From: an uncultured Lachnospiraceae bacterium
GTDB lineage: Bacteria; Bacillota; Clostridia; Lachnospirales; Lachnospiraceae
Assembly: GCA_945485625.1 (NCBI GenBank)
Contig: CALYSH010000060.1
Location: 1 to 7,603, forward strand
Reading direction: 5' to 3'
Length of the DNA stretch: 7,603 nucleotides
This document shows, piece by piece, positions 4,984-7,603 of this stretch. The notes under the pieces were generated by a model. It saw only the letters and a program-made list of their open reading frames with translations. It was not told where the DNA came from and searched no databases. Both the position numbers and the translations under genes were made by a program. Every line of letters starts with the position of its first letter. The first letter of the stretch is position 1.

Positions 4984-6428
4984 TCTTCTTGAGTGAATAT
5001 TTGTATGAGATCTTCAAAATGCATTCCTCTGGATGCTTTAATCAGGATGGTATCCGCAATGCCTAACAATCCGTACCAGCCGCCGTCCAATTCCTTAGCG
5101 AATTCCTCCTTGGTCTCAAAATACATTACCGACTGGGTACCGGAACGATACTTGCAGGCCTCCTCATACATATGTAAAGAATTCTTTCCCACACAGATGA
5201 GACGGTCCACACCGATTTCCATGGCATATCGCCCTACTTTGGCATGCATCTGGTCGGAATCCCCGCCCAATTCAAACATATCTCCCAAAATAGCAGTACG
5301 CTCCGTATCGGACAGCATTAACAAATCCAATGCAGCCATGGTGGATACCGGATTCGCATTGTAGCAATCATCAATCAAGGTGTAGCTTCCTACACGAAGC
5401 AGGCGTCCCCGCCCAGCGGAAGCACGCACTTCAGCAATGCCCCGGGCGATCTCCTGATCCTCCAGCCCCATCAGCTCACCCACCAACGCCGCACAGGCTG
5501 CATTGATTACCATATGCGCACCGGGCAGGGATACGGAAATCTGGAATCCCCTGGACTTCTGCTCATCCTCCCGTCGGTTTTCTCTCACCAGGATTGCCTC
5601 GCTGCCCCACAGTCCCTTGCTGATAACTGCCTTGGCTACGATTTCCTCCCCGTCATTGAGACCCAGACCGAAATAATGAGGCTTTTTTCCATTGACTTCT
5701 TGAATTGTGGAAAGCTTATCATCATCTCCGTTTAGGATGATTTCTCCATCCTCTGCCATAAAATCAAAGATTTCGCTCTTTGCCTGTAAAATACCATCCC
5801 TGGTTTTCAGATTTTCCAGATGACACTGGCCGATATTGGTCATCACACAATAATTGGGACGTACCATTTTGCTGAGCCTGTGCATTTCACCAAAATCACT
5901 GATACCCATTTCAACAACCGCCGCGTCGTGTTCCTCCCGGATACGCAGAAGGGTAAGGGGTACTCCGATTTCATTGTTGAAATTTCCCTCATTCTTTAAT
6001 ACCTGATATTTCTGTGCAAGCACGGTAGCGATAAATTCCTTCGTACTGGTCTTTCCCACACTTCCGGTAATTCCCACAATGGGAATGTCTAATTTCCCGC
6101 GATAATACTCTGCCAGCTCCTTCAGGGCATCCAGTGTATTTTCAACCAGGCAGTAGCTTCCCCAATGATCCTGAGGGATACCCTGCTCGGCTGCCACTTC
6201 TTCCGGAGTTTTTTGACAAATAACCAATGCCGCCTTCTGTTCAAACACTGCCTGAATAAAGCTGTGACCATCTACCCGCTCACCAGGCGTAGCAAGAAAC
6301 ACACCACCCTCTGTGACCTTTCGGGAATCCAGGACAACCGATGTGACTTTTTGATTCTCATCCGCGCCCTGCAGTACCAGCCTACCGTGACATGCATTTG
6401 CGATTTCTGAAATTGTCAAATTCATCAT
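4971..6428 (-). CDS. murF: UDP-N-acetylmuramoyl-tripeptide--D-alanyl-D-alanine ligase
   Basis: ATP-dependent cytoplasmic ligase that adds D-Ala-D-Ala to UDP-MurNAc-tripeptide, the last cytoplasmic step in building the wall pentapeptide. The 485-residue protein shows an N-terminal UDP-substrate domain (1 to about 110) and the central ATPase domain with P-loop GITGSVGKTSTKE (119-131). NFNNEIGVPLTLL (149-161), EMG (173-175), TNIG plus H203, KSE with K217 (the position of the carbamylated lysine in Mur ligases) and NGDD (233-236) follow. The C-terminal domain has RGR (340-342), DDCYNANP (353-360, the MurF-type YNANP motif) and LGDMFELG (381-388). The ATG at 6428 is chosen because GAGGAG (6442-6437) lies 8 bases upstream; a GTG at 6446 would precede that site. 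It follows ddl by 24 bases, so the dipeptide maker and user are co-transcribed, and it ends in its own terminator. Confidence 0.96.
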   Translation of the reverse strand: MMNLTISEIANACHGRLVLQGADENQKVTSVVLDSRKVTEGGVFLATPGERVDGHSFIQAVFEQKAALVICQKTPEEVAAEQGIPQDHWGSYCLVENTLDALKELAEYYRGKLDIPIVGITGSVGKTSTKEFIATVLAQKYQVLKNEGNFNNEIGVPLTLLRIREEHDAAVVEMGISDFGEMHRLSKMVRPNYCVMTNIGQCHLENLKTRDGILQAKSEIFDFMAEDGEIILNGDDDKLSTIQEVNGKKPHYFGLGLNDGEEIVAKAVISKGLWGSEAILVRENRREDEQKSRGFQISVSLPGAHMVINAACAALVGELMGLEDQEIARGIAEVRASAGRGRLLRVGSYTLIDDCYNANPVSTMAALDLLMLSDTERTAILGDMFELGGDSDQMHAKVGRYAMEIGVDRLICVGKNSLHMYEEACKYRSGTQSVMYFETKEEFAKELDGGWYGLLGIADTILIKASRGMHFEDLIQIFTQEEKPA

Positions 6429-6436
6429 ATACCGTT

Positions 6437-6442
6437 CTCCTC
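6437..6442 (-). promoter_or_regulatory. Ribosome binding site fixing the murF start at 6428
   Basis: GAGGAG is read on the minus strand 8 bases before ATG at 6428 (11 before a second ATG at 6425). It lies inside the longer frame that would begin with GTG at 6446, which argues against that start. Confidence 0.75.
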
Positions 6443-6452
6443 TCACGCTTTA

Positions 6453-7484
6453 TCATATGCGTTGTTCCAGCGCCTGGTTCAAGAGCTTCTCGCAGAGTTG
6501 TTCGAAGCTCATACCCACCACCCGGGCTTCCTGGGGCAAAAGGGAGGTGGGAGTCATTCCCGGCAATGTGTTTGCCTCCAGACAGTATATCTCACCATTT
6601 TCACTCATCATGAAATCCATACGGGCATAATTCTTCAATCGAAGGGCAACAAACACCTTCTCTGCCAGCTTCTGCATCCGTAAGGTATCCTCTTCATTCA
6701 GTCTGGCAGGACAAAACTCCTCGGTGGAGCCTGCCTGATATTTATTCTTATAATCGTAAAAACCACACTTTGGAGCAATCTCAATAACCGGCAATGCCTT
6801 TCCGTCAATCACACCTACCGAGAACTCCCTGCCTGTTATGTATTCCTCTATAATGGCCTCTTCGTCGTAGCGGAAAGCTTCCTTCTTGGCCAACTCATAT
6901 TCTTCGTCATTTCTTGCAATGGTGACACCCACACTGGATCCGCCGCAGCAGGCCTTCACGATGCAGGGATAAGGAATCCTTTCTGCCTCAACAGCTCCCT
7001 TTGCCAGTCGAATCCCCCTGGGGGTCGGAATCCGGTTCGCGCGGAAAATATCCTTGGTGATTCCCTTATCCATGGACATTGCCGAGCTTACAAAATCTGT
7101 GCCGGTGTAGGGAATCCCACACAGCTCGAAGCAGGCCTGAATCTTTCCGTCTTCTCCGTTTGCACCATGAAGCGCCATAAAAACTGCATCTGCCTGCTGG
7201 CATAACTCCAAAACATTTGGGCCGAAGAAACGCTTATGACCATCCGGTCGAAGCGCTTTGACTGCATCCAAATCCGGGTTTTTCTCGGATACGGAACCGA
7301 TTTCGCCCGCCCAATCCGTATCCTTTTCAAAGATACCTGCGGTGTCTCCCTGATACCCCAGATAAACATCCAATAAAATAGCCTGATGTCCGTTTGCACG
7401 CAGTGCCTTATAAATCTTGCTGCCGGATACCAGAGACACATCTCTTTCGGTACTGGTACCACCGGCCAAAACTACTACCTTCAT
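6453..7484 (-). CDS. ddl: D-alanine--D-alanine ligase
   Basis: ATP-grasp enzyme that joins two D-alanines in the cytoplasm; the product is used by MurF, encoded directly downstream. The 343 residues show GGTSTERDVSLVSG (8-21) with E13 of the D-Ala binding triad, HGANGEDG (106-113), the ATP-grasp loop GGSSVGV (181-187), YDYKNKY (243-249) with K248 and Y249, RMDF (288-291), and EANTLPGMTPTSLLP (303-317), which carries metal and substrate ligands. A tyrosine at 249 is the residue associated with D-Ala-D-Ala rather than D-Ala-D-lactate products, so a housekeeping ligase is expected rather than a vancomycin-resistance type. Residues about 42-88 form an acidic insertion longer than in compact ligases such as E. 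coli DdlB. The ATG at 7484 follows GAGG closely and starts the typical KVVVLAGG strand. Confidence 0.96.
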   Translation of the reverse strand: MKVVVLAGGTSTERDVSLVSGSKIYKALRANGHQAILLDVYLGYQGDTAGIFEKDTDWAGEIGSVSEKNPDLDAVKALRPDGHKRFFGPNVLELCQQADAVFMALHGANGEDGKIQACFELCGIPYTGTDFVSSAMSMDKGITKDIFRANRIPTPRGIRLAKGAVEAERIPYPCIVKACCGGSSVGVTIARNDEEYELAKKEAFRYDEEAIIEEYITGREFSVGVIDGKALPVIEIAPKCGFYDYKNKYQAGSTEEFCPARLNEEDTLRMQKLAEKVFVALRLKNYARMDFMMSENGEIYCLEANTLPGMTPTSLLPQEARVVGMSFEQLCEKLLNQALEQRI

Positions 7485-7519
7485 GCTTCCTCACTTTCGC
7501 CCTAAGGCTTACTCTATAT

Positions 7520-7528
7520 ATAGTATCA
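7520..7528 (-). promoter_or_regulatory. Candidate promoter of ddl-murF (extended -10)
   Basis: TACTAT (7525-7520) on the minus strand is preceded by TG one base upstream (7528-7527), giving an extended -10; no good -35 is seen at the usual distance. Transcription from near 7513 would leave a leader of about 29 bases. The -10 runs into an AT palindrome, CTATATATAG (7514-7523). Confidence 0.5.
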
Positions 7529-7603
7529 TATGCCCAGAATAGAACCTATGTACATCCTGTTGCCAGGGTGATAAAACCTTGTCATAGAGTTTACAATAGT
7601 TCC
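7529..7603 (-). other. Window edge upstream of ddl, unassigned
   Basis: Two minus-strand frames stay open from the edge inward. One gives about 25 residues ending at a TGA at 7526-7528; another ends at a TAA a little further in. Either could be the tail of an upstream gene, but they are too short to judge and contain no motif I recognise. I see no RNA gene or clear terminator here. Confidence 0.3.

Noticed and set aside
6453..7484. Vancomycin-resistance type (D-Ala-D-Lac or D-Ala-D-Ser) ligase
   Set aside because: The Lys-Tyr pair at 248-249 and the pairing with murF, with no van genes nearby, point to the housekeeping D-Ala-D-Ala enzyme.
7506..7534. CATATGAT upstream of ddl fits the degenerate sigma-K -10 pattern CATAnnnT
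   Set aside because: The pattern is too loose, and an extended -10 sigma-A site overlaps it, which suits an essential growth gene better.
7526..7603. Possible C-terminal tail of an upstream minus-strand gene
   Set aside because: Only about 25 residues are visible, two frames are open, and neither shows a recognisable motif; it is noted as an unassigned edge and not called as a gene.
7540..7603. Possible CRISPR repeat or tRNA at the right edge
   Set aside because: No second copy of any repeat is in view and no cloverleaf arms could be paired.

Overview
The window reads as an ordinary chromosomal housekeeping segment of a spore-forming, low-to-mid-GC Firmicute, most likely a Clostridia/Lachnospiraceae-type gut anaerobe. 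Support for this comes from a class 1B dihydroorotate dehydrogenase with its PyrK partner, strong AGGAGG-type ribosome binding sites, a SPOCS-domain (DUF3794) spore-coat gene at the left edge, a Gram-positive-style lipoprotein, and a mixed, moderately GC-rich codon usage. The family placement is inference; no rRNA or other taxonomic marker is present.

Layout from right to left, because most genes lie on the minus strand. A short promoter region (7485-7603) drives ddl (D-Ala-D-Ala ligase), followed 24 bases later by murF, the enzyme that attaches that dipeptide to the wall precursor. A strong intrinsic terminator overlapping the murF stop codon closes this pair. Directly beyond it, still on the minus strand, is a small lipoprotein with a PrcB_C-like domain. 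It converges with, and overlaps by 14 bases, plsC on the plus strand (1-acylglycerol-3-phosphate acyltransferase, phospholipid synthesis). plsC and the pyrimidine operon pyrC-pyrK-pyrD diverge from a 162-base intergenic region with a promoter on each strand. pyrD is followed by a 92-base gap holding a sporulation-type promoter candidate and the 5' part of a SPOCS-domain gene that runs off the left edge.

The genes form three functional blocks: wall precursor assembly (ddl, murF), membrane phospholipid synthesis (plsC), and de novo UMP synthesis (PyrC makes dihydroorotate; the PyrD-PyrK complex oxidises it to orotate with NAD+). The most notable non-gene structure lies around the plsC/lipoprotein convergence. 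The plsC terminator lies inside the opposing lipoprotein gene, and a weaker terminator-like hairpin for the opposite direction lies inside plsC. No mobile element, CRISPR array, riboswitch, tRNA or rRNA was seen, and no stretch above 300 bases lacks a gene. I see no convincing undescribed multi-gene system here.
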